From the NCBI GenBank assembly GCA_947178195.1, contig CAMWXM010000066.1, positions 1 through 12,309 on the forward strand: a DNA stretch of 12,309 nucleotides, given 5' to 3'. This DNA comes from an uncultured Ruminococcus sp. GTDB lineage: Bacteria > Bacillota > Clostridia > Oscillospirales > Ruminococcaceae. The translations under genes and the position numbers were made by a program. Under the pieces are notes generated by a model that was not told the DNA's origin, searched no databases, and saw only the letters and a list, made by a program, of their open reading frames with translations. Numbering within the stretch: position 1 is the stretch's first letter; the number at the start of each line of letters is the position of its first letter. Shown one piece after another: positions 1 to 7,848 of the stretch.

Positions 1-2
1 TG

Positions 3-71
3 TGGCTTAGTCAGAATTGGCATGGTTGGACTGTTGATGTTATTGCTTATATTCTTAAGTTTATAAAATAA
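3..71 (+). CDS. 3' end of an unrecognised plus-strand gene (partial)
   Basis: Frame 3 is open from the window edge to a TAA at 69-71 and gives 22 residues ending in AYILKFIK. Its codons are rich in the purine-any-pyrimidine pattern (AAT, GGT, ACT, GTT, GAT, GTT, ATT, GCT), which suggests real coding. Frame 1 is also open to a TAA at 64-66, but it gives a leucine-rich hydrophobic tail with poorer codon structure. The strong plus-strand terminator starting at 78 supports a plus-strand gene ending here, whichever frame is right. The fragment is too short to identify. A transposase or an enzyme C-terminus are both possible. Confidence 0.4.
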   Translation, partial: WLSQNWHGWTVDVIAYILKFIK

Positions 72-77
72 AATTTT

Positions 78-124
78 AATCCCGTTTTAAGAAACAATTA
101 ATCTTCTTAAAACGGGATTTTTTT
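78..124 (+). terminator. Rho-independent terminator of the upstream plus-strand gene
   Basis: A perfect 14-bp stem, AATCCCGTTTTAAG (78-91) with CTTAAAACGGGATT (106-119), has a 14-nt loop and runs into seven T's (118-124). It starts 6 nt after the frame-3 stop codon, so it most likely ends the truncated gene at the left edge. Confidence 0.85.
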
Positions 125-148
125 GTATTTTGCGTGTCAGGCAACAAT

Positions 149-217
149 ACCTCCTTTGATTTTTTTCGTTAGGTTGGCAGACCTTAATTTATTTTATCAC
201 AGGAGGTCTTATTTTTT
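149..217 (+). other. Gene-free stretch with two alternative hairpins sharing one arm
   Basis: AGGAGGT at 201-207 can pair with ACCTCCT at 149-155 (7 bp). The overlapping AGGTCT (204-209) can pair instead with AGACCT (179-184, 6 bp), and a T-rich run follows at 212-217. The second hairpin looks like a weak plus-strand terminator and the first would compete with it. No start codon follows AGGAGGT at useful distance, so this is not a ribosome binding site for a visible gene. It may only be degenerate intergenic sequence. Confidence 0.3.
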
Positions 218-241
218 CTTCTCATAGCTAAAGCTTTTTTG

Positions 242-266
242 AACCCCCAGTAAAACTGGGGGTTTT
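242..266 (+). terminator. Plus-strand terminator-like hairpin
   Basis: A 9-bp stem AACCCCCAG (242-250) pairs with CTGGGGGTT (256-264) around a 5-nt loop and ends in TTTT then CTTT. The T's follow the hairpin on the plus strand only. No plus-strand gene lies between the first terminator and this one, so it would catch read-through converging on the cellobiose phosphorylase gene. Short GC-rich hairpins like this also occur at ends of IS200/IS605-type elements, but no such element is visible. Confidence 0.55.
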
Positions 267-274
267 CTTTACAC

Positions 275-306
275 AAAAAACAGGCGGATAGCTTATCTAT
301 CCGCCT
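275..306 (-). terminator. Rho-independent terminator of the cellobiose phosphorylase gene
   Basis: A perfect 10-bp stem, AGGCGGATAG (282-291) with CTATCCGCCT (297-306), has a 5-nt loop. Read on the minus strand the hairpin is followed by G and six T's (280-275). It lies 18 nt beyond the stop codon of the phosphorylase gene at 325. Confidence 0.88.
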
Positions 307-324
307 TTATTATAGCTGAATTTA

Positions 325-2781
325 TCAACCCATTATAACTTCAACATTATGAGTTTTACCGTCATTAAATACAGGAAGAACGTTGCCTTCGATTGCATTT
401 CCGTCAACAGTAACTGATTTAACGCCTTTTGAAACATGGTCAGGATTCTTAATGGTAACAGCATATTCAGATCCTCTGAACTGTCTGTTAGCAGTAAAGC
501 CGTCCCATGCTGATGGAATACTCGGATCAATTTTAAGTCCGTTCCAGTCAGGCTGAACACCAAGAATATACTGTGAAACAGCAACAAAGTTCCATGCAGC
601 AGTACCTGTAAGCCAGCTGTTTTTAGCTTCACCGTGACGTTTAGCGTCCTTACCGGCAATCATCTGGCAGTAAACATAAGGTTCAGTTCTGTGGAGATCA
701 GAATATTTTTCTTCTCTGTATGCAGGTGCAATTTTTGAATAATATTCAAATGCCTTATCTCCGTGTCCCACAAAAGCTTCAGCACAAATTATCCATGCAT
801 TGTTATGACAGAAAATACCTGCATTTTCCTTATAGCCTGCCGGATATGTGGAAATTTCACCATATTCAATATAATACTTAGTAAATGCCGGATTGTTAAG
901 AACAAGACCATGCTCACTGTTGAGATACTTGTCAACACTTTCAAGAGCCTTGATGTCAGCGCCTGTTTCCTTACCTACGCCGCCCATAACTGCAAATCCC
1001 TGAGGTTCAATAAATATCTTGCCTTCTTCGCATTCCTTAGAACCCATCTTCTTGCCGAAATCGTCATAAGCTCTGATAAACCATTCTCCGTCAAAGCCGT
1101 GCTCCATAATATTTTTCTTCATCTTGTCAATTTCAGCCTGAGCCTTATCAGCCTCCTCTTCGTCTCCTGCATGTCTGCAAAGCTCAACATAATTAGGTCC
1201 CGCATAGGTAAAGAGTGCTGCAACCATTACTGATTCCGCAACCTTACTGTATTTATCTTCGCCGTATTTCGGAGAAGTAGATGTTTGGAAAGATTCGCCT
1301 GGTTCAGCCGAGAAACAGCTTAAATTAATACAGTCGTTCCAGTCAGCTCTCATTGCAAGAGGAAGTCCATGAGGACCTACGTTTTCAGCAACATGATAGA
1401 ATGACTGCTTTAAGTGATGCATCATAGTCTGAGCCTTAGCCGGATCGTTGTCGTATGGAACTTGTTCATCAAGAATGCCGTAATCGCCTGTTTCCTTAAT
1501 ATATGCTGCAACAGAAAGTATCATCCACAGCGGATCATCTGAGAAATCGCCGCCGATCTCATCGTTGCCCTTTTTGGTAAGAGGCTGATACTGGTGATAG
1601 CAACCGCCGTCCTCAAACTGAGTAGAAGCAAGGTCGATAAGTCTTTCTCTTGCTCTTTCAGGAATCTGATGAACAAATCCGAGAAGATCCTGGTTGGAAT
1701 CACGGAAGCCCATACCTCTGCCGATACCGCTTTCAAAATAAGAAGCGGAACGTGACATATTAAATGTTACCATACACTGATACTGATTCCAGATGTTTAC
1801 CATTCTGTTCATCTTGTCGTCAGGAGTATTGACGATATATTTCGAAAGAAGAGCCTCCCACATAGCCTTGAGTTCAGCAAGACCTGCGTCAACCTTTTCA
1901 ATTGTATTGAACTTTTCTATCATTTCATAAGCCTTAGATTTATTCATAGAACCGTCGGCATTGAATTTTTCTTCAACAGGATTTTCAACATAGCCGAGAA
2001 TAAATACCAGTTCCTTAGCTTCACCCGGTGCAAGAGTAATCTCCATATAGTGTGAAGCGATAGGCGACCAGCCGTCAGCTACGGAATTTGAAGCCTTACC
2101 GTCAGCTACTGCCTGTGGATTTTCAAAGCCGTTGTAAAGTCCCAAGAAGCTTTCTCTGTCACAATCATAGCCATCAATATCGGCATTAACTGTATAGAAA
2201 GCAAAATGATTTCTTCTTTCCTTGTATTCGGTTTTATGGAAAAGGGTCGAACCCTCTATCTCAACCTCACCCGTATTAAAGTTTCTCTGGAAGTTAGTGG
2301 AATCGTCCTGTGCGTTCCAGAGACACCATTCAGCCAATGAGAAAAGCTTTATTGTTTTAGCTTCATTGCCTTCATTTTTGAGAACCATTTTCTGAATTTC
2401 GCCGTTATAATTTTGTGGAACAAAGAATGTCACTTCAGCAGAAATATTATTTTTTGCGCCTTTTATAATAGTATAGCCCATACCATGACGGCATTCATAG
2501 CTGTCAAGGTCAGTTTTAACAGGCGCCCATCCTGGCGACCAGACCGTATCGTTATCATTGATATAGAAGTAACGTCCGCCCATATCAACAGGTACGTTAT
2601 TATAGCGATAACGTGTGATTCGTCTGAGTCTTGCGTCCTTATAGAAGTGATATCCTCCGGCTGTGTTTGAGATCAGCGAGAAAAATTCCTGAGTTCCGAG
2701 GTAGTTTATCCAAGGATACGGCGTTTTAGGGGAAGTGATGACATATTCCTTTTTAGCGTCGTCAAAAAAACCAAATTTCAT
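325..2781 (-). CDS. cbp: Cellobiose phosphorylase (glycoside hydrolase family 94)
   Basis: This 818-residue cytosolic enzyme cleaves cellobiose with phosphate to glucose-1-phosphate and glucose, saving ATP during cellulose use. It starts MKFGFFDDAKKEYVITSP and carries no signal peptide. From memory it is close along its full length to the Clostridium thermocellum enzyme (811 residues). The layout is the usual one: N-terminal beta-sandwich (about 1-270), helical linker, (alpha/alpha)6 catalytic barrel, short beta-sheet C-terminus. Arg355, Asp361, Trp481 and Asp483 keep a constant offset of 7 from Cellvibrio gilvus Arg362, Asp368, Trp488 and Asp490 as I recall them, so Asp483 in RADWNDC is the likely general acid. 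The motifs KENAGIFCHNN and WLTGTAAWNF are the expected substrate and phosphate loops. The ATG has AAAGGAG (2795-2789) 7 nt upstream. The gene is monocistronic, with its own promoter and terminator. Cellodextrin phosphorylase is less likely given the resemblance. Confidence 0.97.
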   Translation of the reverse strand: MKFGFFDDAKKEYVITSPKTPYPWINYLGTQEFFSLISNTAGGYHFYKDARLRRITRYRYNNVPVDMGGRYFYINDNDTVWSPGWAPVKTDLDSYECRHGMGYTIIKGAKNNISAEVTFFVPQNYNGEIQKMVLKNEGNEAKTIKLFSLAEWCLWNAQDDSTNFQRNFNTGEVEIEGSTLFHKTEYKERRNHFAFYTVNADIDGYDCDRESFLGLYNGFENPQAVADGKASNSVADGWSPIASHYMEITLAPGEAKELVFILGYVENPVEEKFNADGSMNKSKAYEMIEKFNTIEKVDAGLAELKAMWEALLSKYIVNTPDDKMNRMVNIWNQYQCMVTFNMSRSASYFESGIGRGMGFRDSNQDLLGFVHQIPERARERLIDLASTQFEDGGCYHQYQPLTKKGNDEIGGDFSDDPLWMILSVAAYIKETGDYGILDEQVPYDNDPAKAQTMMHHLKQSFYHVAENVGPHGLPLAMRADWNDCINLSCFSAEPGESFQTSTSPKYGEDKYSKVAESVMVAALFTYAGPNYVELCRHAGDEEEADKAQAEIDKMKKNIMEHGFDGEWFIRAYDDFGKKMGSKECEEGKIFIEPQGFAVMGGVGKETGADIKALESVDKYLNSEHGLVLNNPAFTKYYIEYGEISTYPAGYKENAGIFCHNNAWIICAEAFVGHGDKAFEYYSKIAPAYREEKYSDLHRTEPYVYCQMIAGKDAKRHGEAKNSWLTGTAAWNFVAVSQYILGVQPDWNGLKIDPSIPSAWDGFTANRQFRGSEYAVTIKNPDHVSKGVKSVTVDGNAIEGNVLPVFNDGKTHNVEVIMG

Positions 2782-2824
2782 ATTTATACTCCTTTGATAT
2801 TTTATATTGTTTTGTCAACTGCAA

Positions 2825-2895
2825 AATAGCCGTTTACAATTAACTGCGCATTCTTTGCGGCCGTTCCATAAAATAGGAACAAGCGAAAGTCGCTT
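2825..2895 (-). promoter_or_regulatory. Structured 5' leader of the cellobiose phosphorylase gene
   Basis: From the predicted start near 2909 the leader is about 128 nt. It begins with two adjacent hairpins: a perfect 6-bp stem AAGCGA/TCGCTT with 3-nt loop (2881-2895), then a 5-bp GTTCC/GGAAC stem (2863-2880). Further down, 2839-2831 reads TTGTAAACG on the minus strand, a perfect left half of a catabolite-responsive element (cre), but the right half (2830-2825) fits poorly. A roadblock-type CcpA site here would make sense for a sugar phosphorylase, but the match is only half a site. Confidence 0.3.
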
Positions 2896-2915
2896 AAAAT
2901 AAATGCTTTTCATAT

Positions 2916-2944
2916 ATTATAACATAAAAGCATATAATATTCAA
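2916..2944 (-). promoter_or_regulatory. Sigma-A type promoter of the cellobiose phosphorylase gene
   Basis: On the minus strand TTGAAT (2944-2939) is followed after exactly 17 bp by a consensus TATAAT (2921-2916). The start site would be near 2909. The surrounding DNA is very AT-rich, so chance -10 matches are common, but the perfect -10 and ideal spacer in the right place make this the best candidate. Confidence 0.7.
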
Positions 2945-3028
2945 GCACTTTTGACAAAAAATTATATATTTTTTTATTTTAAACATTGAATAATTTTAAA
3001 AAATGTTTCTTTTTCACAAATTTCAGTT

Positions 3029-5164
3029 TTATATGCCGCAAATCTTTGATATCGTGGAAATAATAAAACAAATAACTATACCTATAACAGTGGGTAAAGC
3101 TATTGCAGCAGCAGTCTGCTTCAGACTTCCTGTTTCCTTTTTAATGGTGATGCAGGTAGTAGAACATGGAAAGTGAAAAATTGTAAAGCAAAGCATACAG
3201 AGTGCAGTCACGATATTCCAGCCGTTATCCGTAAGAATACCTTTTAAAATCTGCATATCAGAGACTTCGACTATTGTTCCCGACGACATATAGCACATTA
3301 AAATTATAGGAAGAACGATTTCATTAGCCGGGAATCCAAGAATAAATCCCATCAGGATAACCCCGTCCATTCCAAGTATATGTCCCAATGGGTCTAAAAA
3401 TTCCGAGATATGTACAAGCAATGTGGCATTTCCAATTTTTAAATTTGCCAATAGCCATATTATCAATCCGGCAGGAGCGGCAACTGCACAGGCTCTTCCG
3501 AGAACAAAAATTGTCCGGTCAAAAATTGAGCGTACTATCACCTTGCCTATCTGAGGACGGCGGTATGGCGGAAGCTCAAGTGTAAACATGGAAGGCGTTC
3601 CTTTTAAAAACGTTTTGGACAATATCCATGATACAATAAAAGTGACTCCCGCCGCAAAAATAATAAATCCTAAAAGTATAAGAGCTGAAATTCCCGAACG
3701 CAAAGCGCCAGTGAGAGTAGATGTAAAAAATATGGATATTAATGATATAAGCGTGGGAAACCGTCCGTTGCAGGGTACAAAATTATTGGTAAGAACAGCG
3801 ATAAGACGTTCTCTCGGGGAATCAATTATTCTGCAACCGGTAACTCCTGCCGCATTGCAACCGAATCCCATAGCCATAGTAAGGGATTGCTTTCCGCATG
3901 CACCGCAGCGATGAAAAAGCCTGTCAAGATTAAATGCCGCTCTCGGCAGATAGCCCAGATCCTCAAGCAATGTAAATAGCGGAAAGAAAATAGCCATAGG
4001 CGGAAGCATTACCGAAACGACCCATGCAAGTACCTTATAAACTCCGTTTACAGCCATATCTCTTATTGTTTCATTACAGCCAACATATTCGAGAAAATCG
4101 TAAAGCCTGTCGCCCAGATAAAAAAGCCCTTTGGAAAGAAGCTCAGAGGGGTAATTAGCGCCTACGGCAGTAAGCCAGAAAATTATACCTAAAATTCCGA
4201 CCATTATGGGTATTCCCAGAATTTTTCCGGTAAGTATTCTATCGATTTTTCTGTCAACTGCTTCCTCCGTACTTTCACGGACCACAGTCTGTCCAGCAAT
4301 TTCTTCAGCATTTTTTATTATAACACCTGCTATACTGTCGCTGACCCTCTGGGGATTCCAGTCGCTACGTGCAAGCCGTTCAGCCGTTCTATTGAGCGTA
4401 CCGAAAATTTCCGAATCCAGCTGCATATTCAGATGCTGATTTATCCTGTTTATTGCTTTTTCATTCTTTTCAAGAAATCTTAAAGCTGTCCAGCGCAGCG
4501 GCACAGATATATTATCTCCCACAGATTCTTTTATTGCCTCAGAAATTTTTGACCCTTCTTCTTCTAAAATATTATCATATACCGGTTTAAAAGGATTGTT
4601 ATTCTTTTTTTCTATGGTATCCGATACTGCTTTCATCAGCCGGTCAAGACCCTCGCCGCTTCTTGCCGCAGTTCCCACCACAGAAACGCCTAATATATCT
4701 GACAAAGCGGCAATATCCGGGTAAATTTTCTTTTTCTTTGCTTCATCCATCAGATTTACGCATACTATTACATTATCAGTTATTTCAAGTATCTGCAAAA
4801 CAAGATTAAGATTACGTTCAAGACATGAGGCGTCGCATACAACAATAACTGCATCAGGGTTTTCAAAGCATATAAAATCTCTGGCAGCCTCTTCTTCGGC
4901 AGACTGCGCCATTAAGGAATATGTCCCAGGAATATCTGCAAGAAGAAATTTTTTGTTTTCAAATTCACAGCGTCCCATAGCGTTTGATACAGTCTTTCCC
5001 GCCCAGTTTCCGGTATGCTGCTTCATGCCGGTAAGAGCGTTAAAAACTGTTGATTTTCCTACATTCGGATTTCCCGCAAGTGCAATTAAATATTCATCTT
5101 CTTTTTTTCTGAGCTTTTCATTACTGCTTAGTCTTTTTCCTGTTGAATCCGACGTGAGTCCCAT
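3029..5164 (-). CDS. feoB: Ferrous iron transport protein B (FeoB)
   Basis: FeoB is a GTP-dependent inner-membrane Fe(II) importer, typical of anaerobes. The N-terminal G domain has the P-loop GNPNVGKS (31-38), DIPG (77-80) and NLMD (137-140), then a helical regulatory region and a membrane part with two Gate domains. The motifs GFGCNAAGVTGCR and VPCNGRFPT (Cys465) are the clostridial version of the GFGCN and CSAR-like Gate motifs. A hydrophobic C-terminus with FHFPCSTTC follows. I start at 5164 (711 residues) because GGAG stands 8 nt before this ATG and FeoB normally starts shortly before the P-loop. The frame stays open to an ATG at 5296, but those 44 extra residues are basic, Cys-rich and unlike FeoB. 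No feoA lies next to it. A possible -10 (TATACT, 5238-5233) has no convincing -35, and I see no clear Fur box or terminator. Confidence 0.95.
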   Translation of the reverse strand: MGLTSDSTGKRLSSNEKLRKKEDEYLIALAGNPNVGKSTVFNALTGMKQHTGNWAGKTVSNAMGRCEFENKKFLLADIPGTYSLMAQSAEEEAARDFICFENPDAVIVVCDASCLERNLNLVLQILEITDNVIVCVNLMDEAKKKKIYPDIAALSDILGVSVVGTAARSGEGLDRLMKAVSDTIEKKNNNPFKPVYDNILEEEGSKISEAIKESVGDNISVPLRWTALRFLEKNEKAINRINQHLNMQLDSEIFGTLNRTAERLARSDWNPQRVSDSIAGVIIKNAEEIAGQTVVRESTEEAVDRKIDRILTGKILGIPIMVGILGIIFWLTAVGANYPSELLSKGLFYLGDRLYDFLEYVGCNETIRDMAVNGVYKVLAWVVSVMLPPMAIFFPLFTLLEDLGYLPRAAFNLDRLFHRCGACGKQSLTMAMGFGCNAAGVTGCRIIDSPRERLIAVLTNNFVPCNGRFPTLISLISIFFTSTLTGALRSGISALILLGFIIFAAGVTFIVSWILSKTFLKGTPSMFTLELPPYRRPQIGKVIVRSIFDRTIFVLGRACAVAAPAGLIIWLLANLKIGNATLLVHISEFLDPLGHILGMDGVILMGFILGFPANEIVLPIILMCYMSSGTIVEVSDMQILKGILTDNGWNIVTALCMLCFTIFHFPCSTTCITIKKETGSLKQTAAAIALPTVIGIVICFIISTISKICGI

Positions 5165-5204
5165 ACAAACCACTCCAATTCTTAAAAATTCTTTAAGACA
5201 ATAC

Positions 5205-5224
5205 CGCCGAAATCTTTTGCGGCG
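5205..5224 (-). promoter_or_regulatory. GC-rich hairpin in the feoB leader
   Basis: CGCCG (5205-5209) pairs with CGGCG (5220-5224) around a 10-nt loop, and stands out in AT-rich DNA between the possible feoB -10 and its start. A second small dyad, CTTAAA/TTTAAG (5181-5197), lies between it and the ribosome binding site. Neither matches a riboswitch that I recognise. The rest of 5165-5311 shows nothing firm. Confidence 0.3.
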
Positions 5225-5311
5225 CTTAAAAAAGTATATGCATAATACAGTTTGTCTAATGTGGATTTGCTTACAGAGACACAATGTCTTGATCATATAG
5301 TAAATTTGCTA

Positions 5312-5349
5312 TAAAAAGAGGGTACGCTTTACAAGTGAAAGTGTACCCT
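5312..5349 (-). terminator. Rho-independent terminator of the glmS/LRR operon
   Basis: The arms at 5319-5330 and 5338-5349 form a 12-bp stem (AGGGTAC core) with a 7-nt loop. One position is an A-C mismatch in the minus-strand RNA and a G-U wobble in the plus-strand RNA. On the minus strand the hairpin is followed by CTCTTTTTAT, which fits termination after the LRR gene that stops at 5381. On the plus strand there is no T run. Confidence 0.75.
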
Positions 5350-5380
5350 TAAATATCAACAAAATGATTAAAAATATTTT

Positions 5381-6655
5381 TTATTCATTTTTATCTTTAT
5401 TTTTCTTTAATTTTACAAAAATAATAATTACTGCTGAAATTACGACAATGCCAATACCCAAGACAATCAATATTTTTGTCATATTATTATTTCCATCGAG
5501 ATAATTTATTTCAATATCATATTCATCGGCATAATCTGCCGCCCCCGTATCAGAATTTGCATTTATAACAAAATCATCATAAGTAAGAATATTTTGTTCC
5601 TCATCATCATAATAACCCAAAGCATACTCATCTATATTAGTTACGCTGTCGGGAATATCTATAGATTTTAATTTATCACATCCGAAAAATGCATTTGGAC
5701 CGATAGTCTGAAGACTATCTGGTAGCTTTACATTCCAGAGTGATGTACAATCGCTGAAAATACTGTCTGGAAGATAAAGTATACTTTCAGGTATATCTAT
5801 TTTTTCAAGGGCGGTACAGCTGGCGAATACCGCTGTATCCAGACTATTGATATTTTCAGTAAGATTTATTTCGGTAAGATATGAATTTCCGAAAAATGCT
5901 CCGTAATACAGACTGCTGACATTATCGGGAACGGTAAAAGAACCTTCGCTTTTTCCTGCTGGATAGCTTATAAGAACCGTACCTTCTTTATTATATAATA
6001 TTCCATTGTCAGCACTATAATTTTTATTGTTTGCAGAAACATCAAAACTTTTCAGGTCTCCTGAACCCATAAAAGCAAGATAATCGATATTTGTAAGCGA
6101 TCCGGGCAGGCTTATATTTTCAATTCCTTGGCAGTAATAAAACCCAAAGCTTTTAATTTCTTCAACTCCCTCCGGAATTGTAAAATCACCTGGTAAATTG
6201 CAATATTCAAAGGCATACTCGCTTATGGTTTTTACTTTATCAAAATTCTCAATCTCACTTAACGAGCTGCAATAAGAAAAAGTATTAGACGGAATAGTAT
6301 CTACCGTTGATGGCCACCTTATTTTTTTAAGAGAAGTGCATCCAAAAAATACACCTTGTCCAATGCTTTCAATATTATCATTGATAGTTACTTCTTCAAG
6401 AGATTCCATACCCGAAAAAGCTCCATCTTCTATACTTACTATATTATAACCGTCTATTTTATCAGAAATATTCAAAGAAGTCACCATTTTTTCGCATTGG
6501 ATTATTTTTACATTTCCTTCTCCGATTTTTTCATATGTAAGTATATTATCGCTAAATGTATTATCGTTACTTTCTTCAGCAGCAGCATTAATATTGACAG
6601 AAAATACTGAAAGTGTAAAAGCTGCGGCAATTAATAATCTAAAAAATCTTTTCAT
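5381..6655 (-). CDS. BspA-like leucine-rich repeat surface protein with C-terminal membrane anchor (second copy)
   Basis: This is a 424-residue exported protein. A signal peptide (about 1-25, basic MKRFFR then a hydrophobic core, likely cut after NAAA) is followed by about ten LRR_5-type repeats of some 23 residues (pattern: AF..C.SL..I.IP.SV..I). They are interrupted by the common insert with ILYNKEG...LISYPAGKSE near the middle. The repeat domain ends with the usual cap (GAADYADEYDIEINY). A helix MTKILIVLGIGIVVISAVII and a Lys-rich tail anchor it in the membrane with the repeats outside. There is no LPXTG motif. It starts 19 nt after the upstream LRR stop with an AAGGGA site, so it is the last gene of the glmS operon. 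The role is unknown; family members are linked to adhesion and surface interactions. It is a tandem paralogue of the preceding gene. Confidence 0.9.
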   Translation of the reverse strand: MKRFFRLLIAAAFTLSVFSVNINAAAEESNDNTFSDNILTYEKIGEGNVKIIQCEKMVTSLNISDKIDGYNIVSIEDGAFSGMESLEEVTINDNIESIGQGVFFGCTSLKKIRWPSTVDTIPSNTFSYCSSLSEIENFDKVKTISEYAFEYCNLPGDFTIPEGVEEIKSFGFYYCQGIENISLPGSLTNIDYLAFMGSGDLKSFDVSANNKNYSADNGILYNKEGTVLISYPAGKSEGSFTVPDNVSSLYYGAFFGNSYLTEINLTENINSLDTAVFASCTALEKIDIPESILYLPDSIFSDCTSLWNVKLPDSLQTIGPNAFFGCDKLKSIDIPDSVTNIDEYALGYYDDEEQNILTYDDFVINANSDTGAADYADEYDIEINYLDGNNNMTKILIVLGIGIVVISAVIIIFVKLKKNKDKNE

Positions 6656-6674
6656 ATACCGTTCCCTTATTCTT

Positions 6675-7835
6675 CTATTCCTCTTTTTTTGATTTTTTTC
6701 TTTTTGCTATAAAAACGCCTGAAACTGGAAGAACTATAGCTACAGCGAAGCATAGCATTATTCCTATTATAACTCCAGGTTTGATACCATTATTTTTTTT
6801 CGTATTGTTTTTGCTTTCAGTAGTCTGAGTCGTTTTGTTTTCTACAGCTTCAAATGTTATATTTTCGTTGCCCTCTTCAGCACAATATTTCTGAGCAATA
6901 CTCCCTTCTACACCTTTTACAATAAAGCCGTCCATCGCAACAAGCTGGCCGGACTGGTCGGTTGTAAATCCAAATGCGCTGTAACCTATATCAATTACAG
7001 TAGCCGGAATCTCAATTTCTTTAAGTCCGGTGGAAACAAATGCGCATTGACCTATTTCCGTAAGATAGGTCGGAAAGGTTATTGAATCAAGAGCCGTACA
7101 GGAATAAAATGCGCCGTCGCCTATTCTGGTCATTTCGTCAGGAAGAGTGATATTTTTAAGGGCAGTGCAGCCGGTAAAATTAAAATTGCCTATTTCATCA
7201 ACTTTTTCAGGAATTACAACATCATTGAGCGAAGTGCATTCAGCAAAGCAATAAAGTTCGATTTTTTCAAGGCTGTCAGGAAAATTTATTTTTTTCAGAT
7301 TTGTACAACATGCAAAAGCGGCAGGATTTAAATATAATACTCCGTCAGGAATAGTATATTCCGTTTCAGACTTTGCAGGAGGATAACAGACAAATAGCTG
7401 TGCATTTTCCCCAAAAAGTACTCCGTCTATTGATTCGTATATTTCATTTTCGCTATTTACTTCAAACTCTTTTAAAGACGAACAGCCGAAAAATGGAAAA
7501 TCTCCGAAATCTGTAATATTTTTTGAAATGGTGACTTTGGTTATTTCAACATTTTCATAGAAAGCATATTTACCAAGTTCCTGTACGATATTTCCATCAA
7601 TTTCCTCAGGGATAGTAATTTCTTTATCATGACCCAGATATTTTTCAATAGTAGCATATTCTTCATTTGTTTCTTCGTTGGTCTGTATAGTATACTGCCA
7701 GAGAGAATCTTCACTTATTTTTGTTTCTTGTTGGGCGGAAGAGCTGTTTTCAGTTTCTTCCGCATAAACAAAACCAATATTAAATAAACAAAGCATTGAC
7801 GCCGCAATCAAAGCGGCAATTTTTTTTACCTTCAT
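6675..7835 (-). CDS. BspA-like leucine-rich repeat surface protein with C-terminal membrane anchor (first copy)
   Basis: I start at the ATG at 7835 (386 residues), which has AAAGAGGT 7 nt upstream. The frame extends to a TTG at 7856, but that would put the ribosome binding site inside the coding region and overlap the glmS stop. A signal peptide (KIAALIAASMLCLFNIGFVYA, about residues 5-25) leads into eight or so LRR_5 repeats with the same YPPAKSE...TIPDGV insert as its neighbour. The typical end cap (GSIAQKYCAEEGNENITFE), a Thr/Asn/Lys-rich spacer, a membrane helix (GVIIGIMLCFAVAIVLPVSG) and the basic tail KRKKSKKEE follow. There is no sortase motif. The start is 13 nt after the glmS stop, indicating co-transcription and probably translational coupling. 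The ligand is unknown. Confidence 0.9.
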   Translation of the reverse strand: MKVKKIAALIAASMLCLFNIGFVYAEETENSSSAQQETKISEDSLWQYTIQTNEETNEEYATIEKYLGHDKEITIPEEIDGNIVQELGKYAFYENVEITKVTISKNITDFGDFPFFGCSSLKEFEVNSENEIYESIDGVLFGENAQLFVCYPPAKSETEYTIPDGVLYLNPAAFACCTNLKKINFPDSLEKIELYCFAECTSLNDVVIPEKVDEIGNFNFTGCTALKNITLPDEMTRIGDGAFYSCTALDSITFPTYLTEIGQCAFVSTGLKEIEIPATVIDIGYSAFGFTTDQSGQLVAMDGFIVKGVEGSIAQKYCAEEGNENITFEAVENKTTQTTESKNNTKKNNGIKPGVIIGIMLCFAVAIVLPVSGVFIAKRKKSKKEE

Positions 7836-7848
7836 CTTATTTACCTCT

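Noticed and set aside
86..157. Minus-strand SD-like AAAGGAGG followed by a TTG and a short open frame
   Set aside because: The frame is about 22 codons, runs through the terminator at 78-124 and encodes nothing recognisable.
763..1233. 156-codon open frame on the plus strand
   Set aside because: It lies wholly opposite the strongly supported cellobiose phosphorylase gene, and its translation (many Cys, Ile, Phe, Asn) resembles no protein.
2987..3016. Possible feoB terminator (AAACATT/AATGTTT dyad)
   Set aside because: The 7-bp stem is AT-only and its T run is on the plus strand, the wrong side for feoB.
3588..3914. 108-codon open frame on the plus strand
   Set aside because: It is antisense to the conserved Gate region of FeoB, with no recognisable domain; a shadow of feoB.
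5165..5296. 44-residue N-terminal extension of FeoB from an upstream ATG
   Set aside because: The extension is basic and Cys-rich, unlike FeoB, and the ATG at 5164 has GGAG at good spacing.
5381..7835. Regularly spaced repeats as a CRISPR array
   Set aside because: The periodicity comes from leucine-rich repeats at protein level (about 23 residues); the DNA repeats are not conserved.
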